A DNA stretch of 64,000 nt from JANNYA01 sp031422315 (GTDB lineage Bacteria > Pseudomonadota > Gammaproteobacteria > Xanthomonadales > SZUA-5), in assembly GCA_031422315.1 (NCBI GenBank), contig JANOQN010000054.1, positions 1 to 64,000 on the forward strand, written 5' to 3'. Under the pieces are notes generated by a model. That model saw nothing but the letters and a program-made list of their open reading frames with translations. It ran no database searches and was not told where the DNA came from. The position numbers were made by a program, and so were the translations under genes. Numbering within the stretch: position 1 is the stretch's first letter; each line of letters starts with the position of its first letter. Shown here piece by piece: positions 1 to 9,117 of the stretch.

Positions 1-136
1 TCCATCGGCCCGCAGCTTCGATCCACGTTTCCTTCCCACGATTTGTCGCCTCCTCGCAGTTACGCTTCACTTCGCTCGCTGTGGTCAGCTTACGAGAGGA
101 CTTTCACCTCCTAGAGTGCGCCCATGCTGGGCGCAC
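1..136 (-). mobile_element. 5' end of a group II intron (partial, continues beyond left edge)
   Basis: Read on the minus strand, the segment starting at 136 begins GTGCGCCCAGCATGGGCGCA, which fits the GUGYG 5' consensus of group II introns, and is followed by a GGTGAAAGTCC motif (about 107-97) typical of bacterial domain I. The rest of the ribozyme and any reverse transcriptase lie outside the window. Just upstream in the same orientation (145-166) is a perfect 8-bp hairpin followed by a T-run, the target arrangement known for class C introns. Class assignment is therefore an inference; identification as a group II intron is from sequence memory of the conserved 5' end. Confidence 0.72.
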
Positions 137-413
137 ACAAAAAAGTAGCCTGAGCTAGCAGGCTACCGAGCCAACCATCTGGAAATTCGATGTGGATTTT
201 ATGATTGAAACTAGCGGCGATCGGTGCAGTCAATGCGCCCAGCCATGGAATCAGACTAACCGCCAAAAACAAACAAAACATCCCGTAAATCGAGTTGAAT
301 AAAATGTTCGAAATCGGCCCTTTACGAACTCCGGGCATAAGCCGTTCTATGATGAAACCAACCGCAAACATGCAGCCAACTAGTTTAAGTACGGCAATCC
401 ACTCGTAGAACAT
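137..413 (-). pseudogene. Sterol desaturase/fatty acid hydroxylase-like protein, 5' part, interrupted by intron
   Basis: From the ATG at 413 the frame encodes about 90 residues with two membrane-spanning stretches and the pattern FIIERLMPGVRKGP, resembling the N-terminus of membrane-bound sterol desaturase family proteins. The frame then runs into the group II intron and stops within it after CAPSMGAL. The histidine clusters that bind the di-iron centre would lie downstream and are not in the window. If the intron is intact and spliced the protein could be restored; otherwise it is a broken gene. The family call rests on the N-terminal part only. Confidence 0.5.
145..166 (-). other. Hairpin with T-run adjoining intron insertion site
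   Basis: The inverted repeat GTAGCCTG-agctag-CAGGCTAC is followed, on the minus strand, by six T residues and then the intron 5' end. It looks like an intrinsic terminator but lies within the reading frame of the interrupted gene. Class C group II introns are known to use such motifs as insertion targets. Confidence 0.6.
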
Positions 414-683
414 AGGCAGCTCAATTGTCAGGTTGTTAAGGCAATCCGTTGTGGACTGTGACCCTGCGATTCGCTTTTGGTTCCGCCTAATTAGTTGAAT
501 TTCAACGCCGCTTGAGAAGCGAAATGATGCATATGCGCAGCGCAGAACGCTGCTTTCCAAGTGCACCTAAACATGGGGTAGTGCTACGAACTCGGGGTGC
601 CGAATAAAGCCTCGTGCGAAGAAGATTAAGCTCGTCCGTATGTAGGTGATTATCAGGAAAACTTCCGATGGACTCCCGCCCAA

Positions 684-1208
684 GTGCCGCCCGATCTGAT
701 GATTCTTGATATCGGCTTGCCCGATGGCAGCGGCCTTACGCCGCTGCCAAAGCCAAACTTGCATACTAAAGTGCTGGTGTTTTCAGTGCTGGGCGACGAG
801 GAAAACGTAATTCGCGCGCTAGAGCTAGGTGCGGCTGGCTATTTGCTCAAGGAAACCCGGGGCGCTGAAATATGCGCCGCAATTGAAAGCGTGCGCCAAG
901 GCGGCGCACCGCTGACTCCATCGGTTGCCGCACATTTGCTCAAGCGATTGACGCGCCCAAAAAGTGCGATCGCCACTGAAACAGCTGCACCCGCTAAATT
1001 TTTAGACTCGGCTTTGGAATCTTTGACCCCGCGTGAAGGCGAAGTGCTGTTGGCCCTAGCGCGCGGCTACAGCTATGCCGAGGCTGCGGCTTTGCTTGGA
1101 ATTTCTGCCCATACGATTGGGCATCACGTCAAAAATATCTACAGCAAGTTAGCCGTAAACTCAAAATCAGCAGCGGTGTTTGAGGCATTGCAGGCGGGCT
1201 GGCTTTAA
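684..1208 (+). pseudogene. NarL/FixJ-type response regulator lacking its N-terminus
   Basis: The 174-residue frame carries the second half of a receiver domain (LMILDIGLPDGSG with the phospho-acceptor Asp, then AAGYLLKE with the conserved Lys) and a complete LuxR-type helix-turn-helix near residues 112-172 (LTPREGEVLLALARG, HTIGHHVKNIYSKL). The first about 45 residues of a normal receiver, including the acidic pair that binds Mg2+, are missing: the same frame upstream meets a stop at 627-629 and no better start exists. A few residues also seem lost after the phospho-site. No kinase gene is adjacent. I read it as a decayed regulator, although expression of the HTH part from the GTG cannot be excluded. 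Confidence 0.65.
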
Positions 1209-1226
1209 TTGGACATTAGAGCCACG

Positions 1227-1514
1227 CTATACCAACCGCAAAACCATCAGCACCGTCAAAACGGCCATCATGATCCAGCCAAAAAACATAATGGCATGCG
1301 GGGATTGCGGCACGTTTACATCGCTGGCGAAGCGCTCAATAAAGCCGATAAAAAGATACTTGGCGATGAAGTCCGCAAAGAAAATAAAACTTGCCGGGGC
1401 GAACCCAATCATGACGATGAGCGCCCAGCCTGAGCGCGGCGGCATAGGAATTCGACTAGCTAGCCATACATTGATAAGCGCCCAAATTAGCGCAATGAAA
1501 TTGTGTTTACGCAA
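1227..1514 (-). CDS. Small hypothetical membrane protein
   Basis: The 95-residue product has three hydrophobic stretches (about residues 6-20, 28-50, 73-94) and no domain I recognise. The start is a TTG preceded at 7 nt by AGGAG, a strong ribosome binding site, which argues that this is a real gene despite its size. It lies convergent with the regulator remnant and divergent from the photolyase gene. Function unknown. Confidence 0.6.
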   Translation of the reverse strand: MRKHNFIALIWALINVWLASRIPMPPRSGWALIVMIGFAPASFIFFADFIAKYLFIGFIERFASDVNVPQSPHAIMFFGWIMMAVLTVLMVLRLV

Positions 1515-1615
1515 AGCGGACTCCTAAAAACTGCGATCACGAAGCATAGATTGGAACTTATGCAAACTCAGGGTTGATCGTGCAATTTAGCGCGACGCCT
1601 GCGGATTTTATTTGA

Positions 1616-3187
1616 ATGACAAACATCACGAACGTGCGCAATTTGGTCATTATTCTGGGTGATCAGCTCGACCCCAATTCTCTGGCACTGGCTGATTTTG
1701 ACGCCGCAACGGACGTCATCTGGATGGCGGAAGTGTCGGAAGAATCCACGCACGTGTGGAGCCACAAAACTCGCATCGCGCTATTTTTTGCGGCTATGCG
1801 TCAGTTTGCCGAAAGTCGCCGTACGCAGGGTTGGCGGGTTGACTACACCGACATTGCAGCCAGCACTCAGGCAGGCTATCAATCACTGATCGAGGCGCTA
1901 CAAGCTAGCATTGCTAAACATCAGCCTGTGCGCATCGTTTGGGTTAAGCCGGGCGATTATCGCGTCGAGCAGCAGCTGCGCGCGGGTATTGCCGCCATGA
2001 AGTTAGACCTTGACGAGCGCCCAGATCAACATTTTCTAGTCGATTTGGCAGATTTTGGTATCTGGGCTAAAGGCCGGAAAGAGTTTCGGCTTGAGCACTT
2101 TTATCGGCACTTTCGCAAAAAGCTCGACGTTTTGATGCAGGGCAGCGAGCCCGTCGGCGGGCAGTGGAATTTCGACAAAGAAAACCGCAAGTCGTTTGGC
2201 CGCAAAGGCCCAGGATTATTTCGCGCGCCTTTGCAGTTCAAGCCGGACGCCACAACAGCGCAAGCAATCGCAGATGTCGAACGAGTTTTTGCCGAGCACC
2301 CGGGGAAATTGTCAAACTTTGATTGGCCAGTAACGCCCGCACAGGCGCACGCGGCGTTGGCAGATTTTATCGAACATCGATTAGCACAGTTTGGCGATTA
2401 TCAAGACGCGATGTGGACGGATCAGCCCTGGCTGTATCACGCACGCTTGTCGGCGGCGATGAATCTTAAGTTGCTGCACCCAAAAACGGTGATTGATGCG
2501 GCGGTCGTGGCCTATCAAGCGGGGTCGGCATCACTAGCGGCAGTTGAGGGCTTTGTGCGGCAAATTTTAGGCTGGCGCGAATTTGTGCGCGGGCTTTATT
2601 GGCTGCGCATGCCGGGCTATTTGCAGGAAAACGCGCTGAAAGCTGAGCAGCCGCTGCCGGATTTTTACTGGAGCGGCAAAACCGATATGAACTGCCTGAA
2701 ACACACGCTGCAACAAACGCTGGACTATGGCTACGCCCATCATATTCAGCGGTTAATGGTGACCGGCAACTTCGCGCTTTTACTCGGCATAGCACCCAAA
2801 GCGATCCACGAGTGGTATTTGGCGGTTTACGTTGATGCGATTGAATGGGTTGAGCTGCCCAATACCTTGGGCATGAGCCAATTTGCTGATGGCGGTGTGC
2901 TGGCGAGCAAGCCTTATTGCGCCAGCGGCAAATACATCGAGCGCATGAGCAATTATTGCGTCAGCTGCAAATACAAACCTGAGCTGCGTGTAGGTGCTGC
3001 CGCCTGCCCAATCACCACGCTGTATTGGGATTTCTTAGATCGCCACGCGGATCGCTTTGCCAAACACCCGCGCTCCGCTTTGCAGTGGCGCGCACGGGAA
3101 ACGATTTCGCCTGCCGAACGCGCACAAATCAAAGTTGAAGCCGCCGCGCTGCGACTGAAATTCGCCGATACGTCAGCAAAAGCGTGA
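1616..3187 (+). CDS. FeS-BCP-type cryptochrome/photolyase (PhrB-like, probable (6-4) photolyase)
   Basis: The 523-residue protein belongs to the deoxyribodipyrimidine photolyase-related family, which carries FAD and a [4Fe-4S] cluster and in Agrobacterium PhrB repairs UV-induced (6-4) photoproducts. Four cysteines at 360, 448, 451 and 464 reproduce exactly the 88/3/13 spacing of the PhrB cluster ligands (350, 438, 441, 454). The N-terminus (NLVIILGDQLDP) is the typical antenna-domain start of this family. Length matches the usual 500-520 residues. It stands alone, 97 bp before the next gene. Substrate is inferred from the family. Confidence 0.93.
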   Translation: MTNITNVRNLVIILGDQLDPNSLALADFDAATDVIWMAEVSEESTHVWSHKTRIALFFAAMRQFAESRRTQGWRVDYTDIAASTQAGYQSLIEALQASIAKHQPVRIVWVKPGDYRVEQQLRAGIAAMKLDLDERPDQHFLVDLADFGIWAKGRKEFRLEHFYRHFRKKLDVLMQGSEPVGGQWNFDKENRKSFGRKGPGLFRAPLQFKPDATTAQAIADVERVFAEHPGKLSNFDWPVTPAQAHAALADFIEHRLAQFGDYQDAMWTDQPWLYHARLSAAMNLKLLHPKTVIDAAVVAYQAGSASLAAVEGFVRQILGWREFVRGLYWLRMPGYLQENALKAEQPLPDFYWSGKTDMNCLKHTLQQTLDYGYAHHIQRLMVTGNFALLLGIAPKAIHEWYLAVYVDAIEWVELPNTLGMSQFADGGVLASKPYCASGKYIERMSNYCVSCKYKPELRVGAAACPITTLYWDFLDRHADRFAKHPRSALQWRARETISPAERAQIKVEAAALRLKFADTSAKA

Positions 3188-3308
3188 ATGCTGTGCAAAA
3201 CTTTGGTTAACTTCGCGGCGCTGCGTAATTAATCGTTGTAACGCGTACCGTAGCTCGCCAGATTTGCTTAGACTCAGCGTCTAATTGACTTCACAGCTGA
3301 CGCGCGAA

Positions 3309-5033
3309 ATGAGTAACGAGTTTTTGCGGCTAACGCATGATCTGCCGCCGCGCCGCAAACCCAATAAAGATTCGTTTCCGACGCAGGCCAAGCTGGTCAG
3401 ATCGTGGATTGAAGCCCTGCCCTTAGCGAATTCGGGCGCTACCGCAAAGCTGCTTTACAACGGCTTGAAGGAATTAAACACACTTGAAGTTGATGCCATA
3501 GCGCGCCTTGAAACGCTTGAACTGATGCGCGCGCCGGTGCAGTTCACGCTAGGCGGTATGGACAAACATATCGTCGGCCAGCCGCTGCCGCTACCGGCGC
3601 AAAAGCGCCAAATCGGGCAAGTCATGCGCGATTTCCAACGTGAATTAGCACTTGGCTACAAACTTGCAGTGGTGGATTTATGCGGCCCGCGTGGCTCGGT
3701 GCCGTTTTTACGCGGGCGCTCGGCAGTGCTGGCAGTGGTGCGCGCGATGGAGCACGTTAGCGCGCTGCTGAGTAAATGCTACGTCTGCTACAGCGAAACG
3801 CCGGCCAATTGCTGGCTGGAGCTCAATTCATTGCTGAGCTATGCCGTTTCGCAAAACTTGCACGAGAAAATCGAAAAAGACCCACAGCTGCAAGGCGTAT
3901 CGCTGAGCCCGATGTCCTGCTATTTGCAAGCCTCGCTGATGTTTTTGTCAAACCCTTATCGGCTCACGCAGCGCGAAATTGTCGATCTAGAACTCGCCAG
4001 CCGGGTGTGGGCGCAATACGCGACGCTGCGGCTTGATGGCAAAGGCGAAGGCGTATTTTTGATTGATCCAGACGCTGACTCGCCGCCTGGCATACGCCTT
4101 AGCGAGCAGGCGCGCCGCTCGTGGCGCTTGGATCTTTCCGGGCTTGTTCAACATATCAAAGGCCAGTTTTCCGCGGTCGGGCGTGACGGCCTGTTAACGC
4201 CGCGCAGTAAGTTGGGCCAAGGCCCCGCGCTCAGTTTGGAACTCGTCGAACGCCTACTGCTTGCCTGGGGATTTGGTGGCGAACGCATCCATCAACGCAT
4301 GCCGGCTGGGCATATGCTGGACGCAGTAATCGGCCTGCAAGCCGCGCACTATTTGACTGCTGGCAATAAAGATTTCAACGTATTCGTAACCGCGCTCAGC
4401 GGCGCTGGCGTCAATTTAAGCGAGCGCGAGCGCGCCGCCGCCTGGGCACAGGCCAGCAGCGAATCAGCCAAACCCACGATTTCACGGGTCGAAGTGTTAG
4501 ATCAAAGCTTGGGCGGCTATAGATTGTATTGGTCCAGCGCGGCGAACTTGCGCGCCAAGGTCGGCGAGCTGATTGCGCTATCGCAGGCCGTTGAAGAAGG
4601 CGATGACGACCCGCGCGACTGGATGGTCGGCGTGTTGCGCTGGCTGCGCGGGGCCGACGATGATCGCTTGGAAGCTGGAGTGCAGCTGCTCACGCGAAAG
4701 GCCGAAGCCGTGGCCATTCGCGCCACCACCGAAGGCCGCAATAAAGTGCTGCATCGCGGCTTAGTGCTTGATCCACTCACGCACGATACCGGCGCGGCGG
4801 TCACGCTGCTGTCGAATCATTTGCTGGAAGAAAGCCACCGCTGTGAATTGCTCAGCGTTCCCGATCCGTTTGCTTTTCAACCCGCGCCCGCAGTGTGTTC
4901 GTTAGAAGCCATCCAGCAGCTAGAAAACACCGGCTCTTATAAAATCTTCAACTTCCAGCGCGATGGCGAGGCCAAAAGCGATGGGTCAACCAAGCCAAGT
5001 GCTGAGTTGGAAGCGATTTGGTCGACGGTTTGA
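3309..5033 (+). CDS. PilZ-domain-like protein, putative c-di-GMP-responsive factor
   Basis: A large soluble protein (574 residues from the ATG at 3309; a TTG eight codons upstream at 3285 is the alternative). The C-terminal third contains DQSLGGYRLYW followed by a second strand-rich segment ending WMVGVLRWLR, resembling the DxSxGG half of a PilZ domain; the RxxxR half of the motif is not obvious, so c-di-GMP binding is uncertain. The N-terminal 350 residues are helical and begin with a KLVRSWIEALPLANSGATAK segment that I associate with a conserved gammaproteobacterial family of c-di-GMP-binding proteins. A FimX-like protein, PilU, PilR and a diguanylate cyclase occur in the same window, so a pilus or signalling role is plausible but inferred. 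Confidence 0.6.
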   Translation: MSNEFLRLTHDLPPRRKPNKDSFPTQAKLVRSWIEALPLANSGATAKLLYNGLKELNTLEVDAIARLETLELMRAPVQFTLGGMDKHIVGQPLPLPAQKRQIGQVMRDFQRELALGYKLAVVDLCGPRGSVPFLRGRSAVLAVVRAMEHVSALLSKCYVCYSETPANCWLELNSLLSYAVSQNLHEKIEKDPQLQGVSLSPMSCYLQASLMFLSNPYRLTQREIVDLELASRVWAQYATLRLDGKGEGVFLIDPDADSPPGIRLSEQARRSWRLDLSGLVQHIKGQFSAVGRDGLLTPRSKLGQGPALSLELVERLLLAWGFGGERIHQRMPAGHMLDAVIGLQAAHYLTAGNKDFNVFVTALSGAGVNLSERERAAAWAQASSESAKPTISRVEVLDQSLGGYRLYWSSAANLRAKVGELIALSQAVEEGDDDPRDWMVGVLRWLRGADDDRLEAGVQLLTRKAEAVAIRATTEGRNKVLHRGLVLDPLTHDTGAAVTLLSNHLLEESHRCELLSVPDPFAFQPAPAVCSLEAIQQLENTGSYKIFNFQRDGEAKSDGSTKPSAELEAIWSTV

Positions 5034-5294
5034 CGGTAGGATTCGTCCGCGCAAACCGAAGCCGCAATTATGAAGCGATTGATTGCCGTGGCGATAGGCC
5101 AATAAGATGCGCTCGGCACCCGGCGATATGATCAACATGGAGTACGTGAGTATGTCGCTTTTGCAGTCTAGAGTGATTACTTGCGCCACACCTCGCGCGT
5201 ATCGGCTTGACTAAAGCGCCGGCAGGCAGCGCGCTGCATGTGGCTTTACTACTGTTACCGTTAATAACTACCAAAAATATCAGGTTAATCTCGT

Positions 5295-5999
5295 TTAAAC
5301 CGCATCTGGCTTTGCTAAATTTAGCGCAATTTTAATATAAATCTTATTTCCAGAATCGTCGTAAAAATAGGCATTGTCAAAATTACCGTGCGTCAGTGCA
5401 CGTAGCCGGTTAATTAAATCTCTATAGCTGCCAACTTGATTAAGCTCGATTTCTTTAAGCTTATCGAAATCTTTTTTCAGATTCAAGTTACCGGATAATT
5501 CAGGCTGGATGGCCTGATAGTCACCGCGCAAAATTGACCCGAAATGCGCCAGCACGAGTTCGCGCTCAAGCGCCATTATTTTTTCATAAGCCGAGCCGGA
5601 AGTGTCCCAGGCTTCTATTTTGTATGCTTGCTGGCAAATAATTGCGCCGTGATCTAACAGCTCGTCAATTTCATGAATGGTCACGCCCGCAGGCAGCCCG
5701 TTAATAATCGAAAACACCTGCGGAAACCAGCCGCGGTTAAAGGGATTTAAACCTGGGTGTACATTAATGCAACGCACTTGATTGACTAGTTTGGCGGGAA
5801 ATAGCTGCTTGCAATGAATTGATATGACCAGCTGATAGCGCGCCAGAATATCGTCAAGGTTTTTTTTAACGCTTAACCTAGGTAGTTCAGGCAATCCGCC
5901 GTTGTGGGATTGATAAATATCTATGCCACCGTAGCTCGTTTGCAGCTCCTTAGCCAATGCGGCGGCAAATGGGTTGTCCGTCAAAATAAGCGTTTGCAT
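5295..5999 (-). CDS. Formyltransferase, dTDP-4-amino-4,6-dideoxyglucose N-formyltransferase-like
   Basis: A 234-residue protein with the formyl_trans_N core: INVHPGLNPFNRGWFPQ supplies the Asn and His of the N10-formyltetrahydrofolate-dependent active site, followed by HEIDELLDHGAIICQQ. The order and spacing resemble sugar N-formyltransferases such as VioF, which make N-formyl-Qui4N for O-antigen. The ATG at 5999 follows a GAGAG-containing leader; an in-frame ATG lies 15 nt upstream (6014). No nucleotide-sugar synthesis genes are adjacent, so it is an orphan here, and its base composition is more AT-rich than its neighbours, which suggests acquisition from an O-antigen locus. Substrate is inferred. 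Confidence 0.8.
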   Translation of the reverse strand: MQTLILTDNPFAAALAKELQTSYGGIDIYQSHNGGLPELPRLSVKKNLDDILARYQLVISIHCKQLFPAKLVNQVRCINVHPGLNPFNRGWFPQVFSIINGLPAGVTIHEIDELLDHGAIICQQAYKIEAWDTSGSAYEKIMALERELVLAHFGSILRGDYQAIQPELSGNLNLKKDFDKLKEIELNQVGSYRDLINRLRALTHGNFDNAYFYDDSGNKIYIKIALNLAKPDAV

Positions 6000-6105
6000 C
6001 GGTGTTTCTCTCATCTATTAGCCAGCTAGGCTCTCAGGTCGCTAGCTTGAAAACAAGCACAGGCGCCGAAATTAACGCCCAAAGCACCGTGCTTCACCTC
6101 AATTT

Positions 6106-7962
6106 TTGCTTGGTAGCGTGTCGATTTACTCGCGTCAAAGTGCATCCGCGCATAAACTCGCGCAACAAATCGATTCAGCAGGTGCGCCCAAGTTGAGCTC
6201 CGACAGTACGCCAGCAACAATAGATCCGCGCTTTGGCAACATCCAATTGGCACAGCTGCCGCTGTTTCAGGCGCTGTCCACAGAGGCATTGGCGGCAGTT
6301 GCCGAGTGTTTGGAAGTGCTGTGGCTGCCTGCAGGGCAAGATTTGTTTAAGCAGGGCGATCCGCCCGATGCACTTTTTATTCTCGTCGCAGGCGCAATGG
6401 CGGTGCTGCTCGAGCCTATCGAAAAGTCAGGCGCGTTAACCTGGCTTGGCGTGGTTCGCGCTGGCGAAACTGTAGGTGAAATGGCACTGCTGTCAGGCAA
6501 AGTTAGAAATGCGACCGTACGGGCGCTGCGCGATTGCGAAGTGCTGCGCTTCAAACGCTCCGATTTTGAAGCGCTGATGACCTTGCAAGCGCCCGCCATG
6601 CTGCACATTGCTAGGGTCGCGTTTCAGCGCTTGGAAGCGATTCGCACGGTATCGCCAAGCGCGCGCCGCGCGGGCAAAGCGTTTGCAGTGGTTCCAGCCG
6701 CTTTGGGTATCAACGTTGTTGAGTTCGCACTAGAATTAGCTGACTCGCTCGCGCGCTTTGGCACTGTGGCGCTAGTTCGTGAAGCCCAGTTTAGTAGCGC
6801 CGGAACGGCTGATTTCCACGCCTTGGAACAAGCCAATGCCTACCTGTTGTACGTTGCCGAACAGGCCCATGGCAGCTGGTTTGAGCTGTGCCGACGGCAA
6901 TCCGATGAAGTGCTGTGGTTCGCAATTGCCGAACAAGCACCTATTGAATCGACAAGATCGCCGGTATTGGCCGATGCGCTCAAAGTGCAGCGGCTTGTAC
7001 TGCGGCATCGGCGAGATATCGTTCCAGGCGCGGCGCAAAAATGGCGCTTGGCTTGCCACACTAGCTTGCTGCATCACGTATGCTCGCTGGCGGATATTGA
7101 TCGCATCGCAAGGTTCCTAACCGGAAATGCGACTGGCCTAGTTTTAGGCGGCGGCGGCGCGCGCGGCTTTGCCCATTTGGGCGTGCTGCGCGCGTTGCGC
7201 GAAGCTGGCTTGCAGATCGATTGCGTGGCTGGCACGAGCATCGGCGCGATTGTTGCGGCTGGCACTGCCATGCAGTGGAGCGATGAAGAGCTGTATTTTC
7301 GCAATCACCGCGCGTTTGTGCAATCCAATCCGTTGGCTGACTACACCTTGCCATTTGTGGCCTTGGTGGCAGGCCGCAGAGCCAGCGCAAGGCTGCTGCA
7401 AGAATATGATCAGCTGTGCATTGAAGATATGCCGCTGCCGTTTTTTTGCATTAGCTCCAATTTGACCGATGGCACCGTCATGGAACATCGCTCCGGCCTG
7501 CTTTGGCGTGCGCTGCGCGCCTCGATAGCCATTCCGGGCGTGCTGCCACCAGTGTTTGCTGGCGGGCAAGTGCTGGTCGATGGCGGTGTGATCAACAACC
7601 TGCCGGTCGATGTCATGCGCCGGGAGTTACACGGGCGCTTGATCGGCGTCGATATTTCTGGCGATTATGCAATCGCGGCAAAAGTCGAAGAATACGATTC
7701 CCCGGCGATTTGGCGCATGAGTCTGGACTGGCTGCGCGGGCGTAAAGTGCGCCCCAGTATTTTGCAAATTCTGCTGCGCTCTGGCATGGTTAACTCCGCC
7801 GCCAAAGCCGAGCAAAATCGGCGCATTACCGATGTTTTAATCAAGCCACCGGTTGAACAGATTGAGCTGATGGACTGGCAAGCGTTTGATCGCGCCATTG
7901 ATATTGGCTACCGGCATACCCTCAGCTTGTTGGAGCGTGGGGATTTTCAGTTGAATCGATAG
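6106..7962 (+). CDS. Cyclic-nucleotide-binding domain plus patatin-like phospholipase (NTE type)
   Basis: The 618-residue protein joins a cNMP-binding domain (about residues 49-165) to a patatin domain (about 343-530). The patatin part shows the oxyanion motif GGGGARGFAHLG at 348-359, the nucleophile motif GTSIG with Ser378 and the catalytic Asp in DGG at 492-494, so the Ser-Asp dyad is intact. Such proteins are lysophospholipases or esterases related to eukaryotic neuropathy target esterase and are expected to act at the inner face of the membrane. The only upstream in-frame start is TTG at 6106; the first 45 residues are of low complexity, so the true start is uncertain. The acyl-CoA thioesterase gene follows after 32 bp and may be co-transcribed. 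Confidence 0.9.
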   Translation: MLGSVSIYSRQSASAHKLAQQIDSAGAPKLSSDSTPATIDPRFGNIQLAQLPLFQALSTEALAAVAECLEVLWLPAGQDLFKQGDPPDALFILVAGAMAVLLEPIEKSGALTWLGVVRAGETVGEMALLSGKVRNATVRALRDCEVLRFKRSDFEALMTLQAPAMLHIARVAFQRLEAIRTVSPSARRAGKAFAVVPAALGINVVEFALELADSLARFGTVALVREAQFSSAGTADFHALEQANAYLLYVAEQAHGSWFELCRRQSDEVLWFAIAEQAPIESTRSPVLADALKVQRLVLRHRRDIVPGAAQKWRLACHTSLLHHVCSLADIDRIARFLTGNATGLVLGGGGARGFAHLGVLRALREAGLQIDCVAGTSIGAIVAAGTAMQWSDEELYFRNHRAFVQSNPLADYTLPFVALVAGRRASARLLQEYDQLCIEDMPLPFFCISSNLTDGTVMEHRSGLLWRALRASIAIPGVLPPVFAGGQVLVDGGVINNLPVDVMRRELHGRLIGVDISGDYAIAAKVEEYDSPAIWRMSLDWLRGRKVRPSILQILLRSGMVNSAAKAEQNRRITDVLIKPPVEQIELMDWQAFDRAIDIGYRHTLSLLERGDFQLNR

Positions 7963-7994
7963 CGTGTCCAACCACTAAACAAAACGGAATCACC

Positions 7995-8486
7995 ATGCAA
8001 CCCCAACAAGAACTAGTCCTACGATTTCTAGCCGAGCCCCAGCACGTCAACTTTGGCGGCAAAGTACACGGCGGGCAGGTCATGAAGTGGATCGATCAGG
8101 CCGGATTTGCCTGTGCGAGCGCGTGGAGCGCCTGCTATTGCGTGACAGCCTATGTCGGCAGCGTGCATTTTGATGCGCCAATTTTGATCGGCGATATTGT
8201 CGATGTGCGCGCCGAAGTTATCATGACTGGGCGCACGAGTATGCATATTGCGGTTGATGTCAGCGCGCGGGACCCAAAAGTGCAGGCAATTCGCCGCACC
8301 ACGCACTGCGTGCTGGTTTTCGTGGCGCTGGATGAAAATCTCAAACCTAAACCTGTGCCTGCGCTTGAACCAGAAAACGATGCGCAGCGTGCACGCTGGG
8401 TGTATGCCGACAAACTCAAAGCGCTGGAAATGCAGGCGCAAAAAGAGCGTTCCGAGTTAGTTGAATTGCTGCGATCTGCCGGCTAG
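7995..8486 (+). CDS. Acyl-CoA thioesterase, hot-dog fold
   Basis: A 163-residue cytosolic single hot-dog domain protein. The segment NFGGKVHGGQVMKWIDQAGF at residues 17-36 is the characteristic N-x-x-G-x-VHGG-x-x-M-x-x-x-D motif of the YciA/ACOT family, which hydrolyses acyl-CoA to free acid and CoA. The gene follows the patatin gene by 32 bp in the same direction, so the pair may handle released fatty acids together, an inference from context. A bidirectional terminator follows at 8543-8570. Chain-length preference cannot be read from the sequence. Confidence 0.9.
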   Translation: MQPQQELVLRFLAEPQHVNFGGKVHGGQVMKWIDQAGFACASAWSACYCVTAYVGSVHFDAPILIGDIVDVRAEVIMTGRTSMHIAVDVSARDPKVQAIRRTTHCVLVFVALDENLKPKPVPALEPENDAQRARWVYADKLKALEMQAQKERSELVELLRSAG

Positions 8487-8542
8487 TTTGCGATGGCAAC
8501 AAAGCGGCAGAACCCTGGGATTCAAGCCTCCTAAAACCAACT

Positions 8543-8570
8543 AAAAAACCCGCTTCGCAGCGGGTTTTTT
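8543..8570. terminator. Bidirectional intrinsic terminator
   Basis: A-run, GC-rich stem CCCGCT/AGCGGG with a short loop, and T-run. It sits between the convergent thioesterase and fasciclin genes and can serve both strands. Confidence 0.9.
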
Positions 8571-8595
8571 AGTTCAGCAAAAGGCTTACTGATGC

Positions 8596-9117
8596 CTACT
8601 TTGCTGGCGGCATTAACACGGTGTCAATGACGTGGATCACGCCGTTGCTTCCCATAATGTCGGTCGCGGTTACCGTAGCGTTGTTAACTTTTACACCGCT
8701 GGCGGCGTCAATCGCTACTGCGCTGCCCTGCACGGTCGTGGCGGTTTTCAGCGTTACGACATCCTTCGCCAACACTTTTCCAGAGACGACGTGATAGGTC
8801 AAAATGGCGGTGAGTTTGGCTTTGTTTTCTGGCAACAGCAGACTTTCCACTGTTCCGGCTGGCAGCTTGGCAAATGCAGCGTTGGTCGGCGCGAACACCG
8901 TGAACGGGCCTGCGCCGCTTAGGGTTTCAACCAAACCGGCAGCCTTCAATGCTGCCACTAAGGTTGAGAAATCTGGATTGCCGACGGCTACGTCAACAAC
9001 TGTGCCGGTGCTATGGCCAGCATGATCCGCACCTTTCTCGCCAGACATGTGTCCGCTGGCAAAAGCCAATGGCGCAAAAGCAAACAATGCTGCAACTACA
9101 AGTGTTTTGATCTTCAT
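8596..9117 (-). CDS. Secreted fasciclin (FAS1) domain protein
   Basis: A 173-residue protein with a Sec signal peptide (residues 1-20, ending LAFA-SG) and one FAS1 domain. Visible FAS1 boxes are FSTLVAALKAAGLVETLSGAGPF interrupted by no gaps, then FTVFAPTNAAFAKLP and the C-terminal NGVIHVIDTVLMPP. FAS1 domains are extracellular adhesion modules; in bacteria most are secreted or periplasmic and of unknown ligand. The linker after the signal peptide is rich in His, Gly and acidic residues. The gene is monocistronic, ending at a shared terminator. Confidence 0.93.
   Translation of the reverse strand: MKIKTLVVAALFAFAPLAFASGHMSGEKGADHAGHSTGTVVDVAVGNPDFSTLVAALKAAGLVETLSGAGPFTVFAPTNAAFAKLPAGTVESLLLPENKAKLTAILTYHVVSGKVLAKDVVTLKTATTVQGSAVAIDAASGVKVNNATVTATDIMGSNGVIHVIDTVLMPPAK

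Noticed and set aside
567..764. Minus-strand frame opposite the regulator remnant
   Set aside because: No ribosome site, no recognisable domain, overlaps a clear receiver-domain frame.
5034..5294. Possible gene in the gap before the formyltransferase
   Set aside because: Only short frames of mixed composition; no start signal or similarity.
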